A model generated the notes under the pieces. It was not told where the DNA came from. It ran no database searches and saw nothing but the letters and a program-made list of their open reading frames with translations. The position numbers and the translations under genes are program-made. Shown here one piece after another: positions 35,454-48,097 of a stretch of 64,000 nucleotides of DNA. The first letter of the stretch is position 1. The number at the start of each line of letters is the position of its first letter. Source of the DNA: Eretmocerus hayati (Eukaryota > Arthropoda > Insecta > Hymenoptera > Aphelinidae); the NCBI GenBank assembly GCA_029851415.1, contig CM056741.1, positions 176,497,021 through 176,561,020 of the forward strand, written 5' to 3'.

Positions 35454-35512
35454 TTTCGACCCGTGCAAACCGAAATAGAGGTTCGTTATATTACCTCGAA
35501 AATCAGGGTTTT
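35419..35512 (-). mobile_element. 3' tail of a minus-strand retroelement
   Basis: A run of 28 T (35419-35446) on the plus strand is a poly-A tail on the minus strand. It is preceded there by a short non-AT segment (cctctatttcggtttgcacg). This looks like a severely 5'-truncated SINE or LINE end lying against the left edge of the LINE. Confidence 0.4.
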
Positions 35513-35514
35513 AT

Positions 35515-38500
35515 TATGTGAATAGCTCCTCACCTGGAACAGTGACGAAGGCGTGGCGATTCCCGATCGGATCAGTGTTTTCCGAAAAAGTGTCGCTTCT
35601 CCACTATACGCTCGGTATCTCGCGCTTCACAATATACCCTGACCCCCGAGGCCTTAGCGAACCTCGATTTCGGTTGTTACGGGTCAAATTACATAGAAGA
35701 AAAGATAGTGGGCAAATACAAATGCAGATCAGACGAGAACGTTCTTCGTCATATACTCAATGGAGAGGCTTGCCTCGTCTAATACTTCTGGTCCGGGGTG
35801 TCCTGGCATCCCCGAGTATTTGTTTTGCAGCGTACAGCAGGGTAACTCGCCATCGATTCTAGTAGGTGTGATTTATAGACCTCCAAAGGTTGCCATGCAG
35901 AAGGATGATGGGCTTTCCGGCTCATTACGCCGACTGTGTGGAGATTTTAGCCACAAAGTTATTATGGGGGATCTGAACGCAGACTTGTTGGACACGGCTC
36001 ATTCTGACACAAAGACATTGACCGCACTGACCGAAGAACTGTCCCTTCAGATTGTGCAGCACGGTGCGACTCATCAACACAACCCCAATGTGTCTCATAA
36101 ATGGATCGACCATATGTACGTAGATGGAAATGATACCGTCACCGACTTACAAAACAGACTACTGCCCAGTTTCGGCAAGCACGCGGTCATCGACGTCACC
36201 ATCAACGTCTTCACTCCTGCTCCGCCTAAGAATTCCTTCACATACAGGGATTTCCGTAACATCACTCTGGAGCAGGTGAATGATCGCCTGTTTCGCTGTG
36301 ACTGGACAGCGCTCAACAATGCTGAAACTAGTTTGGAAGATGCGATTAATTGCCTCAATGAAAACTTGAAAGTTGTATTAGATGAACTAGCGCCTGAAAA
36401 AACGATTTGCCCTCGTAAAGACGACGCTCCTTGGATTGGTCCCGAGCTGAAAGGACTCATTGAGAAGCGAGATGCAACACGTAAGCGCTGGGAGCGAAAC
36501 CAATGCAACCAGCGCAAGTGTTCTGATCTTCAGAATGAGTTCTTCCGGCTCAGTGAAGAGGCCGACGTGCGTATTGAGAAAGAGCGAAATTCCTTCATTC
36601 AAAGTCACCTTTCTGACGCTCTTGATCAACATAAAAACATTTGGAAGGAAATGCGTAACCTCGGCCTCTTGCCCAAGAGCAAAGAGGAGGAGCTTCACGG
36701 CTTCACCCCGGACGAGTTGAATGCTCACTTTGCGGGAGTCTCTGTCTCACCTCGCGAGAATATAGAAGAAGCAATGGACGATGTTATGGTGGCTCCAGAG
36801 GAGGGTTTCGAATTCAAGCCAACCAATTTGAATGAAGTAGTCCTTGCCATAAAACATTTCTCCTCCCAGGCTCGCGGGGTAGATGGAATCCCTCAAAGCG
36901 TGATCGCGAAAGCTCTCCCGGCGATTGGTGATCTTATTGTACATATTTTCAACTCCTCTTTCGCTCACAGCATCTTTCCTGAGACTTGGAAGCAAGCACA
37001 GCTGATTGCGCTAAAAAAGACTGTAGCTCCATCATCAGTCTCGGACTTCCGTCCTATTGCGCTCTTGTGCTTCCTCTCCAAGGTTCTCGAAAAGATTGCA
37101 CACGACCAAATCACGGAGTACTTGAAGAAAGAAAAATTATTAGATGGCTTCCAGGCTGGTTTCAGACAACACCACAGTACCCAGACAGCTTTGCTGAAAT
37201 TGACTGATGACATCAGACTAGGTATAGATAGGAAGAAGATCACCCTTTTACTACTCTTCGACTTCAGCAAAGCCTTTGACACGATATCACCAACAAAACT
37301 TCTGAGTAAACTGCGACAACTTGGTTTCTCGCGTTCGGCACTCCTGTGGATCAAATCATATTTACAAGGTCGCACCCAGCTAGTCACCTCCAAGAATGGT
37401 AAATCTGATTGGCTCGCAACCAATCTCGGTGTTCCGCAGGGTTCTGTTCTCGGGCCCTTACTCTTTAGTTTGTACGTCAATGACTTGTCTGGGCTACTGA
37501 AAGGAAAGTCGGTAGATCATCTCTTTTACGCTGATGACCTCCAAATTTATCTCCAAATCGAGAAAAATAAGATCAGGGAGGGCATCGCTCGACTGGGAGA
37601 AATCGGACGACTGGTTGCTGATTGGGCTATGGGCTCCGGCCTGCGTCTCAACGCTGGTAAAACCAAGGCAATCTTTTTCTCTTCCGAGAGGAATATCAAG
37701 GATCTGAAAAGGATGGATTTGCCAGGTGTTGAGATACAGGATGGAGTTTTCGTTCCTTTCAGTGACACAGTCGTGAGTCTTGGTGTTGTATTAGACAGCG
37801 AATTATCGTGGAAACCGCAAATAAATCAAGTGACGAAGAAAGTCAACAGGGCCCTGTACGGTTTGCGGTTCTTCAGGGCATGCATCACCGGGACTCTCCG
37901 AGTTCGACTGGTCGAGGCGTTAGTACAACCCCAGCTAGACTATTGTACGGTCGTGTATCTTGACGCCACAGACGAACAGCGGCAACGGCTACAAAGACTA
38001 AACAACTCATTTGTGAGATACATTTTTGATCTTAGGAGAGACGAGCACATCACTCCGTTCAGGGAAAACTTGGATTGGCTGCGTACTGATTCGCGGCGAA
38101 TGTAATTTGCAGGCATTATCATGTATAAGATCATGCACATGAGGGAACCTGGTTACCTGTCTGCAATGTTTACCAGGCACCAATCCGAGCGCCCCGTGCG
38201 GGGAGATGTACAAGAGCAGGAACTCAAGGTCCCCAAAGTGAGACTTGAATATGGAAGAAGATCTTTCCAAGTTCAATGCGCTCATTTCTGGAACTTTCTC
38301 CCTTCAGGCATTCGGCAAATTCAGAAGATCTCATTTTTCAAAGAAGCTTTGAAAGAGTTTCTCTTATCACAACCATCCCAGAGGATTGATGTGGATAACA
38401 AACAATACTTTAACCTCTGATAAGCTTGGGCTCTTTCCGATTAGGCTTTTAATTATAACTTAGTTATGCACATGGCCTTCCCGCCATTGACTGAAACATC

Positions 38501-38520
38501 TGTGATAATTTTCCGAGCCC
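35515..38520 (+). mobile_element. CR1/Jockey-group LINE, 5'-truncated
   Basis: The element carries the ORF2 described below. Upstream of 35760 the endonuclease coding is out of frame or decayed, and the N-terminal half of the domain is missing. That is the usual 5' truncation of LINEs. The 3' end is uncertain: after the ORF stop at 38420 there are at least 100 bp of plausible 3' UTR. A separate (TCAA)n-tailed segment ending at 40011 could be its true tail or belong to another copy. Confidence 0.75.
35760..38420 (+). pseudogene. LINE ORF2: endonuclease (partial) plus reverse transcriptase, one in-frame stop
   Basis: This encoded the replication protein of a non-LTR retrotransposon. Residues about 20-140 are the C-terminal part of an apurinic-type endonuclease: YRPP at 39-42, GDLN at 70-73, and SHKWIDH at 112-118. 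The reverse transcriptase covers about 340-620, with the first catalytic aspartate at 501 in FDFSKAFDT, VPQGS at 558-562 and the FYADD box at 589-593. The frame meets TAA at 38103-38105 but continues open in the same frame to 38420, with the conserved C-terminal tail (WNFLPSGIRQ). So this is a point nonsense mutation, not a frameshift. The domain order and tail fit the CR1/Jockey group. Because the 5' end is missing and a stop is present, the copy is inactive. Confidence 0.9.
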
Positions 38521-39973
38521 ACTGTCCTTTTATATGTACAAAAATGTTTTATATTTTCTTGCTCCTTTTTTGCTATCTTTATCTGTATAAGAAATAGTGT
38601 AATTTGACTTTCTACGCACCTTGCAGTGCTTCAAAATGACTAATCACTTGATGTGATAATACAATGTCCTTGACCAAAACGACAAATTTCATGAATGTGA
38701 TATATATTTATTATGAGTGACATATGTACCATATGAGAGTTTCCACGGAACTTTTAACTTTTGTGTTACTGCAGTGTTCCAGGAGTATTTTGAACTATTC
38801 GGAGTGCGCAGGAGTGGCATTTTATAGTATTTGGCATCATTTAATATGGACTACATTCTTTTTTGTTGAAACGCATCCCGCTTGGTCAATAGCAGACCGC
38901 AAAAGATGATTTTTGGGTAGTTTACAAACGTACCAACGCGATTTTTTGAATTGATAAGGCTGTAACTAAAATACCTATGCCTCAACTACTTCGGTGGAAT
39001 GATATATCCATCTACTAATCTCATATTTTGAGAAAATCTTTGATTCAGAGGTGTGCGCTGATTTGGCTATGATATTAGCTCTCATTCATCGATGTTACCG
39101 AGTTTTGTGGGAAAACTTTTTTTGGCTATTGTTTACGAAATTGATGAAATACCTTGTGCGAAACGGAGAATTTAGCAATGAGTTTTTGAAGTTGAAAAGA
39201 AGACGAATCGAATCCCGTTTGGTTTGTGAGTGTGCGTTGATCCGGACAAATTTTATAGAGCTTCAAAGCTCATAAAGTTATCGCGCCACTGGCTTTCAAA
39301 ATGGTCATTTTTTGATGCCATACTCAGGAGACGCGAAGCACAGGGTTGGGACCTTGTGCTCTTTTTTCTTCATCACAAAGAGGATATAACCGCACTATTT
39401 TTAGTTGCAATTGTCGATCGGTATTTCTGTGAGAAGCTGAGGAGAAATATTTGAATCCGGATGGTAAGCTAAATAAGCCTCTAAATATGATGGTATCGCG
39501 ATTTTCTTGGTTTTTACATAGTATACAGCTAAAATATGAACAAAATAACACTACAGTGTATTCTAGAAATTGAAATAAGACTCATAGCTCTTGACTTGAT
39601 TCTGGAAATTTATATCGAATTTCGGAGAAATCGATGATGAAATTCATCTTAAGGTCAAGTCAGGCAAAATATAATCCGTATCGATCGTCTAGACAATGTT
39701 TTGAATCGAATCTATTCGATTGAAGTTGATTCACGAATGTTTCAAGTGTGAAATTCCGTACATGTCGTTCTGAACCAGATACCTCGGCTTGGAAGAGAGT
39801 GGCACCACTTTTTTCACATGTTTTTCGAGGTCTAAGAATCACATGAAACCCATTTCAAACGTGTGCGTTGAGAAAATTTTTTTTTTATTTCAGAGGGTCA
39901 ATAGTCAAAAGTTCCATGGAAACCCTCATATGTAACAGAATTTTTAATTTTTGCCTCTGAGCAAATAAAGGAT

Positions 39974-39974
<1 letters not shown>
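38521..39974. other. Unassigned AT-rich stretch between the LINE and the TCAA tail
   Basis: The stretch might be long LINE 3' UTR, a nested element or unrelated DNA. The last 60 bp (tttgcctctgagcaaataaa) look like a LINE 3' end with a polyadenylation signal just before the microsatellite. Confidence 0.4.

Positions 39975-40011
<37 letters not shown>
39975..40011 (+). repeat. (TCAA)n microsatellite, probable LINE tail
   Basis: Nine tandem TCAA units directly follow aataaagga. Simple tetranucleotide tails after a polyadenylation signal are characteristic of CR1/L2-type LINE 3' ends. Confidence 0.65.
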
Positions 40012-40265
40012 TGGTTTCAAATACAAAGGCGAGACCATCAGACTTTTTCCTTATCATTCTTGAAGAATCCCCAGGGCGCTAGCTTATCACCACAAGATCT
40101 CATTTCTCAACGTCCAGCGGAAAAATTTTCATATCTACAAACAAAATTGCAAAAAGTATGTCTCAACGCGTAATGATTTCCAAGAATTTTCATTTTTCTG
40201 CCCACCCTGACCCACACCCACGCAACCACACATCCGCACCCACACTCCCACCCATACCCACACAT

Positions 40266-40297
<32 letters not shown>

Positions 40298-42085
40298 CAC
40301 CTACATATTATACACATACTTATGGAAACCAATCATTCAAATAAATCATCATAGCTAACATATTATACTATATTATCAAATGTCCAAGTACCAATTGCAT
40401 GCACCATAATCAAAATACATATACCTTGCCAAACTATGAACGAATGATTATTTTCATACGCACATGCTGCCGTTACACTACTTTTTGATCTATAGGAATT
40501 AATCCAGCAGGATGCATGTGTCTGGTTCGATAAATATACGAGCTCGTTTAGCATGTGAATAATGAATGCACGTGGCGCTCAAACAAAATTGAACGGTATA
40601 CCTTACACACCAGAGTTAAATCATATGTTTGTGGAAAACGAGCTCGTTCTATCTCTAGCTATTAAATAATATATCCTAGGAGACTCGATTATCGCGTGAT
40701 GTGCCATTTTCGTTGAGGTATTACATCTTGTTTCCGTGGAATTTTTGAATTTAATGCGCTGTTCATTTGAGATATCATCATACTTAACTGCGATAGTCGT
40801 GAATTGTATTTATATGGGTCAAATGCAGATGCGAATAAGGAATAAAAAGTTATTGTGATCATAAGGATGTTGTTAAATAGGTCGGGAAAAAAAGCAAAAT
40901 TTGGAATAATATGGATGTGCAATATAATTTGAAATCTTATTCAATCGAGGTTAGGTTGAAAAAGCATTAAAACATGCATACCTAACCTAGTTGGCACAGA
41001 TTCCTAGGCAGATGAGGATATTACATCGATTGCGGAAATCCGATCAATCTTCATCAACTTTATTCTTTTTTATTTTCCGTACTTCTCATTGCAATGTAAG
41101 TGAGAATCTATTCCACAAACACATACATGTATATTAAATAAAGAATTTCCAATGCATGGAGTTATACATATATATGGACCAATAATATACCAATGGCAAC
41201 TTTTGCACGCGCGCTTCAAATATATAAGGTATATCGGAATGAAAAGTGCACTCAAGAATCGAGGCGCGAGTGCCGCTATTCCTTCTCATACCTACATACC
41301 ATCGGGCGCAAAATAATAAGTAATCGATGAAGACCGGTGAATTTATATCGGGAGTGTCTATGATATTCAGCTATGCACTCATACCTATATATATATATAT
41401 ACATATCACATGCATATATTCTTATTTATGCGCATTTATATTGGAATTAGCTTGGGCATAGCATAGCATACAGCATCTGTATTCTGTAGATATATTTCAG
41501 ATGCAAAAGTGGATCATCGGAACAGTTCAGGCGCCTACGAATCACCGCCTCCAGCCAATATAATACCACATACATATTACACTATAGATATATATACATT
41601 CATCTATATCTATATTTGCAGGTATATGCGTCTAAGCGCACCTATAGAGAAAGAGTTACGTTAGTCGGGCATCAACGGGTGCATCATTTAAGAGGAAAAG
41701 GCATCAGGCTCAACGATTGAGAGAAAATAGGTGTATGTATACAGGATATGCACAAAGGGCGAATTGTTCGCGTTTCTATGTATGACGATTTCCGTGAATT
41801 TATACATTAGATAGACGGAAAGAGAGAATAGATGGGTTCCACATGGGTAACTTTCTGTAGGTACTATTCGTGTTTTTACATACATTGACATTTTGTATGA
41901 CAGAGTCTCGATTCTAGATGATGATCGGGAAGTAAATGCAGGTTATGGCAGTTATGCGAGTGTCCAGTGTGTTCGATTTTTCCGGGTTTGCGATCTTTGA
42001 ATTTAACGGTTCGTGTGTGCTATATGCGTGAATTTTCAAATACGGGTCATTAATGAATGTTGATGAGTTTACACTGGTAGTTACC

Positions 42086-42126
<41 letters not shown>

Positions 42127-43132
42127 GAAAGGTGTAGTGCCAAATATGAGCGCTGGTTATCTGTGACATTTGAGCATTTACGACTTATAGTGTAAATTGG
42201 ATGCGCAACAAATTTGCCGCGAAGCTCGGATTATCGTAAATATGGAATTTCATTTCGATCTATGGGAGATATGTCTGTAATGCATGTAGTTTCTCGCGTA
42301 GTTTTACTTTTTTATGCAAATGTATTAGTGATAGTGGAGATATGCATGTAATGATAATTACGCTCATAAGAGTATCTGCATCCTTGAATTTTCTTGATAT
42401 GCAAAAGCTGCCTGGTGCACAGGTATAAACCAATTCGTATTAGTATGTAGTTTTTGAAATTCCAGAAGACATGAATTTTTTATTAAATGATGGCGGGTTT
42501 GAAAAGAATGTGCATGGTATATGCTCCATCATCATTATAAGAGTCATGAAAATACTGAAAAATATATCTTATTTACAAGAGATTTAAATCATCAGCTTCA
42601 CTATGCAGTATGCAACTCAAAAAAAATCTATATTCAGTAATTTTTCATCATCTCAGTTTCACGATTTGAAAAAAATTTTTAAAGAAATGCTGAGGAATCT
42701 CCGTCAATAATATTTGTACCAAGAAGATGAGTAGACCAAAAAATAATTATGAGAAAAAAATTTTCTCAATGATATTAATTTTGTGATTTTTCATATTTTC
42801 TCGTCTGAGAAACAAGTCCACAACGAAATCGTGTCAGGTATGAGAGATTCATAGTAAATAATTTATAATTGTTACGCTCTTCATAATGCGGGTTGATCAA
42901 CAGTTTTCACGTATGAGTGATTTCGCCGATAGTTTTTACGACTCGTTCTACGACTCTGAATGTGCATTATAGTAATTTTCTGGGGTATATTTTATTGGTG
43001 TGTAGTTCAGTTTTTGGAGGAATCTCAGCTTCGCCGTATTTTGTACTGGTTGCTATTAGAAGGTCGAAATATCCTCCCCGAGACGGGAATCCGGTACAAT
43101 GTAAGTAACCCAACTCCGGCTCTTGCACATAT
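40012..43132. other. Non-coding stretch with microsatellites
   Basis: It holds a (CA)n run at about 40267-40296 preceded by CA/C-rich imperfect repeats, TATA runs near 41385-41405 and 41585-41620, and a 35-base T run at 42089-42123 that may be the tail of a minus-strand retroelement. No gene was recognised. Confidence 0.5.
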
Positions 43133-43140
43133 GTAGTCAC

Positions 43141-45319
43141 TGGCTGCGTCCAGATTAAGCATATAAGCGTGTGCCGTGCATGTGCCGTGCAAGTTTCTAG
43201 GGGACCCGCATGCAGACTAGGCCGGTACGGCAGATTGTCGATTTTGTGTTTACTGCTTCGCAAAGCTGCATCACTGCATGCAAATTATGCTAGGATAATA
43301 ATAGACAGTTTAGCGAAATGATTATTCCCAAGACAGGTGATGAATTCAGGTTTCAGGGATGACTCATTGATCATCGCCTATGTGATGGACAGAGGCGATG
43401 GTCATGACCAGTCATGACGAACGCTCAATCAAACAGCGTGCATTCAGTGTGAGGGGTTAGGGTATTTGAACCAAAACAAGTCTCTACCTAATACATTGTG
43501 TGACCCCACTAGTGAAACTCTTATAATAGAATTTCTTAAACTTTGTGTATGATTAATTTGTCACATTATTAGAAAGTCATCGATTTTCATCACCCATCGG
43601 TTCTGGAACAACCTTTCACATATCCTGTTTTTAATCATTTTGAGACTGGAAAAGCTCTACAAGAAGAGTTTTGGGTTTCTTAAGTAGTATACATATCAAG
43701 TACACAATGATGCACTACTTGAAAGGTTCTCTAGCGAGGAGCTACAATAAAGCAGGGACTTCACATTGAGTCCAGTACAATGAATTTCCCATTCATTTAT
43801 CCTAGAACATAACTTGTCCCTATAATGTTGAAGTGCATGTATAGGAATAAGTTATTAAAATGTAGAAATGGACAGTTCTTTGAATTCAGCAATACGAAAA
43901 CCCAAGCTCTGATCAAAATCATACTCAAATGTAGAGGGAGGATGGTTAAGAATGGTTGAAAAAGTGTAAGCGTGTCTCTCATCATGAATCTTATCCTCTT
44001 CCACAGTCAGAGTTGAAAGTAGATCTATCTCCATCTGGAACAATAGAACTTCAAATCATGTGCATTATTTAAAACATAAGGATTTTTCTATCAGTTCTAT
44101 ATTCCACTTTCTACTTCGGACATCATGCAGAAAGTTCTCTGATTTATAATCTATGTGTGATATCACTTGGGCAAATCACAAACTCATTGGTTGCAACAAG
44201 TCATGAATAATGATTCAGGATGAAAACTGATGCTAGGGCAATGTTACTCCTCACATTCCAAATTATACATGATTTTCAAGAACAAGGATCTTTCTCAAAC
44301 TGTCTTGGTTTTTCAAGATCTGTCAAATGTTGTAGTAAGAATATTTGACGTAATTGATAATAATTCTGATGCTTGGAACTCATATTCTTCCAGGACCTCT
44401 ACAAGTTGATGCTCAAGTTCTATTGTTCCAGATGGAGATAGATCTACTTTCAACTCTGACTGCGGAAGAGGATAAGATTCATGATGAGTGACACGCTTAC
44501 ACTTTTTTAACCATTCTTAACCATCCTCCCTCTACATTTGGTATGATTTTTATCAGAGCTTGGGTTTTCGTATTGCTGGATTCAGAGAACTGTCCATTTC
44601 TACATCTTAATAACTTATTCCTATACATGCACTTCAACATTATAGGGACAAGTTATGTTCCAGGATAGATGAATGGGAAATTCATTGTACTGGACTCAAT
44701 GTGAAGTCCCTGCTTTATTGTAGCTCCTTGCTAGAGAACATTTCAAGTAGTGCGTCATTGTGTACTTGATATGTATACTACTTAAGAAACCCAAAACTCT
44801 CCTTGTAGAGCCTTTCCAGTCTCAGAATGATCAAAAACAGGATATTTGAAAGGTTGTTCCAGAACCGATGGGTGATGAAAATCTATGACTTTCTGATAAT
44901 GTGACAAATTAATCATACACAAAGTTTAAGGGATTCTATTATAAGAGTTTCGCTAGTGGGGCCACTTAATATATTAGGTAGAAACTTGTTTTGGTGCAAA
45001 TACCCTTATAACCCCTCACACTTAATGCACGCTGTTTGATTGAGCGTTCGTCATGACCATCGCCTCTGTCCATTACGTATAGGCGATGATCAATGAATCA
45101 TCCCTGAAACATGAATTCATCACCTGTCTTGGGAATAATCATTTTGCTAAACTGTCTATTATTATCCTAGCATAATTTGCATGCAGTGATGCAGCTTTGC
45201 GAAGCAGTAAACACAAAATCGACAATCTGCCGTACCGGCCTAGTCTGCATGCGGGTCCCCTAGAAACTTGCACGGCACATGCACGGCACACGCTTATATG
45301 CTCAATCTGGACGCAGCCA
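43141..45319. mobile_element. 2.2-kb foldback element, arms about 0.91 kb
   Basis: Positions pair with the sum 88460. The left arm runs 43141-44051, the right arm 44410-45319, with a 358-bp loop. The ends are tggctgcgtccaga and its inverse. Flanks gtagtcac (43133-43140) and gtagtgca (45320-45327) share gtagt and may be a damaged 8-bp target duplication, which would fit hAT. The arms differ by a few percent including small indels. No transposase; the mirrored ORFs (MRSSKHKIDNLPYRPSL) are by-products of the arms. Confidence 0.75.
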
Positions 45320-45659
45320 GTAGTGCACTGTGCACATGCACATGTGCAGGTCATCGGATTTGAGAAGAGATTGAAGGGCTCAAATCAGAGAATCTCTAAT
45401 TTCACTAGTTAGTGATTTTCCTCCTCCGTTACCGGCTGATCCAAAGCAGAACTTGACGAGTACCGGCTGGTTCCGGCTAAAAATTGATAAGCCACTCATG
45501 TGCACGTGTGAACTGCATATGCGTCATTTGTGGAAACACCGTTACACCCACATTACACCGATTCGTAAAACACATTTTCTTGCGATGTTTGAAATCATTC
45601 GACCAAATCTAATGCGAGAAAAAAGAATTGACGATTAGTTGCGGTACTACGAGAGTATT

Positions 45660-45900
45660 TTCAATGGCAAAATATCCTCTCCACCCCTGTTGTTTCCAGC
45701 CTCCTGTGCGATTCATTGAACTTAGCACATCTTTCTCTGGCTCCACTTTTGAAATACGTAGCTTTAGAAACATTCTTTTCATGCTCAAAAGAGTGGAAAT
45801 CAACCTCAACGAACCACCGAAGCTCGTCTGGGGCTGAAATAATTTTCCTACGTGACAATTTTGGTCTCAAAACATCCCACTTCCGGGGGAATTCCCCATA
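45660..45900 (-). repeat. Dispersed repeat related to 56159-56300
   Basis: Read on the minus strand, the words 'cgacgagcttcggtggttcg'-like, 'gttgatttccactcttttga' and 'gagcatgaaaa' correspond in order to 56159-56300 on the plus strand. At 56 kb the similarity stops where the MITE at 56303 begins. Confidence 0.5.
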
Positions 45901-47799
45901 TAAAAAAAATTCTGCAGGTCACCATTATTTGATATTAACTAATGTGGATGTCAAGATCCCATTATTCATCATCATCACCATCATCAAGATCCATCTCCGA
46001 ATAATGAACTATAGGAATAAGCTTTGAATGAATTCAAATAAAATCAAAAGCGCGTAGCAATTGCGCAACTCATACTAAACGCTGATACGCCGGAATTCCT
46101 ATTATACCGATTTGAACGAATATTCGTAGTAACAGGAATACCATGAAAAAAAAAACGAGAATCTTGCATATCTACAAATTGAAGATCCACCATAAATCTG
46201 AACGTAACTGAAGAATGTGAAAATTCAAAGAGAGCCTAAAGATTCAAACAAGAATCTCCATCAACTCTATAACCACTCATTTCGATCTGAAATTCCGATG
46301 GATAACAGTATATTCTCATTCAATACTCCTCGAACAATATACAGGTATTACCAATCTTACTCTCTCGGTACGCGCAAGTGAGCTTTCTTCTCCGTCTTAC
46401 AAAAAAAAAAAAAAACCTTTACCTCACGCAGCCTGTACACCATCAACAACACGAACCCCTAAATCTTTAAAACAGCAGCTGATATCCCTTGTGTCCTCCA
46501 CTATCAACATAGCCGTTGTATCATAGGTATATATGAACCGTGAGCAAGCCTCGGAGCAAGCTTTGCATTTGAAACGAGCGGATATGCGCGCCGTTGGTGC
46601 ATGAGCAGCCTTCTCCACTCTTTAGTGCGAGTCGAGCCATAGTCGAGCCCCAAAACTGAAAAACCTATGTCCTATGGGCAAATAAGTGTATGTAAGTATG
46701 TGTTCATAGAGTGACCAGGTAGTAGAATAGAATTAAATAGCCCCCTCTCCCCTGTACACCCGGAAATTCAAATTGACCGCTTGCGCGGGCGGGCATTGTC
46801 CCCCAGTATTATATATATAAAGACTGGGCTTTAGAGACCGTGCAAGCGCGAAAATGTAAAGCCGCTTCCTATTATTGTAGATAATACAAGTATGCAAGCT
46901 CACAGTATACTTTGACAAAAAAATTTCACAAAAGTTGTTAGAAATTGATAGTGCATTTGTAAGGATTAGATCCTGAAAATCGCCAAAATACCTAATTACT
47001 TAATTAGGTAAACAAACAAGACCTATACGTTTGGCACCAGCGATATCAGATTACACAATTTTCGAGCTCGTGACCTTCTGATTATTGAGTCTCATTTTCA
47101 ATGAATTTGAGAGCCTTGCTTCATGTGAAATTATCAAGAAATGCCATCGTATCAACTTGAATTCGTCACTGGGCACTTTTTCATAGTCATCGTGTCAAAT
47201 TGGGGACCTCTGAGTGTTCCTAATTGTAACTTTGACAAAGGTAAATGACTTGTATGATCCACCTGCTGCTATATTTTGAGGATGCTTTTTACCGGAGCTA
47301 AAGGACCCAATATTTATTTTGTCAAACCTCAAAATCACACTAAAGCCTGTCTTTATTTGGCATCTTAGTTTTCAATGAAAATGATACAATAAAGTAAAGT
47401 TGAAATTTACCATCGTCGGAGATGCATTGGACACTTCCAGACCAGAATGGTAAGTATTTCCGTACTTTCAAGACTGTTCCCATCGTCCATCATGGTCTGG
47501 CAAAGCTCAAATTATATCATGTCAAATACGAGTCTACTTGCATATGGTGTAAAAACAATGGCCCAGAATATTTTTACTAGTAAAAAGAATCTCCAAAATA
47601 CCAAAGCAGTTACTGTTCTGGTCCAGAGTGGTCAATTTGGATCCACACTGATATGCCCTATTTTGAGAGATGCCCAATATATGAAAGTACTCAATGTAAC
47701 AACATTGGATGTATAAGATCTTCCACAGTGAATATTGTCTCATCAAAATGTTGTTATTACGAAATTAAAACCTTAGCAGCCCTACTCTAGAAAGTTATT
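45901..47799. other. No gene recognised
   Basis: A-runs occur at 46146-46155 and about 46400-46414. The minus-strand open frame at 46424-46618 is cysteine-bearing but has no recognisable motif. Nothing further could be supported. Confidence 0.4.
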
Positions 47800-48075
47800 C
47801 CCAAGAAGAAGGGGGAAAGAACCCAGCGATTCTTAATTCCGCCTATTTTACAGTTAGTAAACAAACTTTGTCATTTTCATTGTCACGTGAATATCATTCG
47901 ACTATACCGAGGACTATACTCATGGCGCATCAATCCGAACCTCTAAACGCTCTTCTTTTTTGAGGTCTGGTCCACGAATCATCTGAACATGGAATCGAAT
48001 CATTCTTTATAGCAATCAAAGTGATAGGTTAGTAAGCGGGAAGAGCAATTATTGCTCTTTTTTTCCCACGCCCGA
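47800..48075. mobile_element. Degraded partial copy of the long-TIR MITE
   Basis: Words such as 'cagttagtaaacaaact', 'atcattcgactata' and 'caatcaaagtgataggttag' follow the order of the arms of the elements at 23594 and 48098. The ends are lost and divergence is high. Confidence 0.45.
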
Positions 48076-48097
48076 GGAAAAAACACATTGAAATGAA

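Noticed and set aside
35518..35862. A 114-codon ORF at the left of the LINE
   Set aside because: It lies in a different frame from the endonuclease residues and is a shadow; the true frame becomes recognisable after 35760.
46424..46618. Cysteine-bearing minus-strand ORF of 64 codons
   Set aside because: No signal peptide, no regular cysteine spacing and no convincing splice sites.
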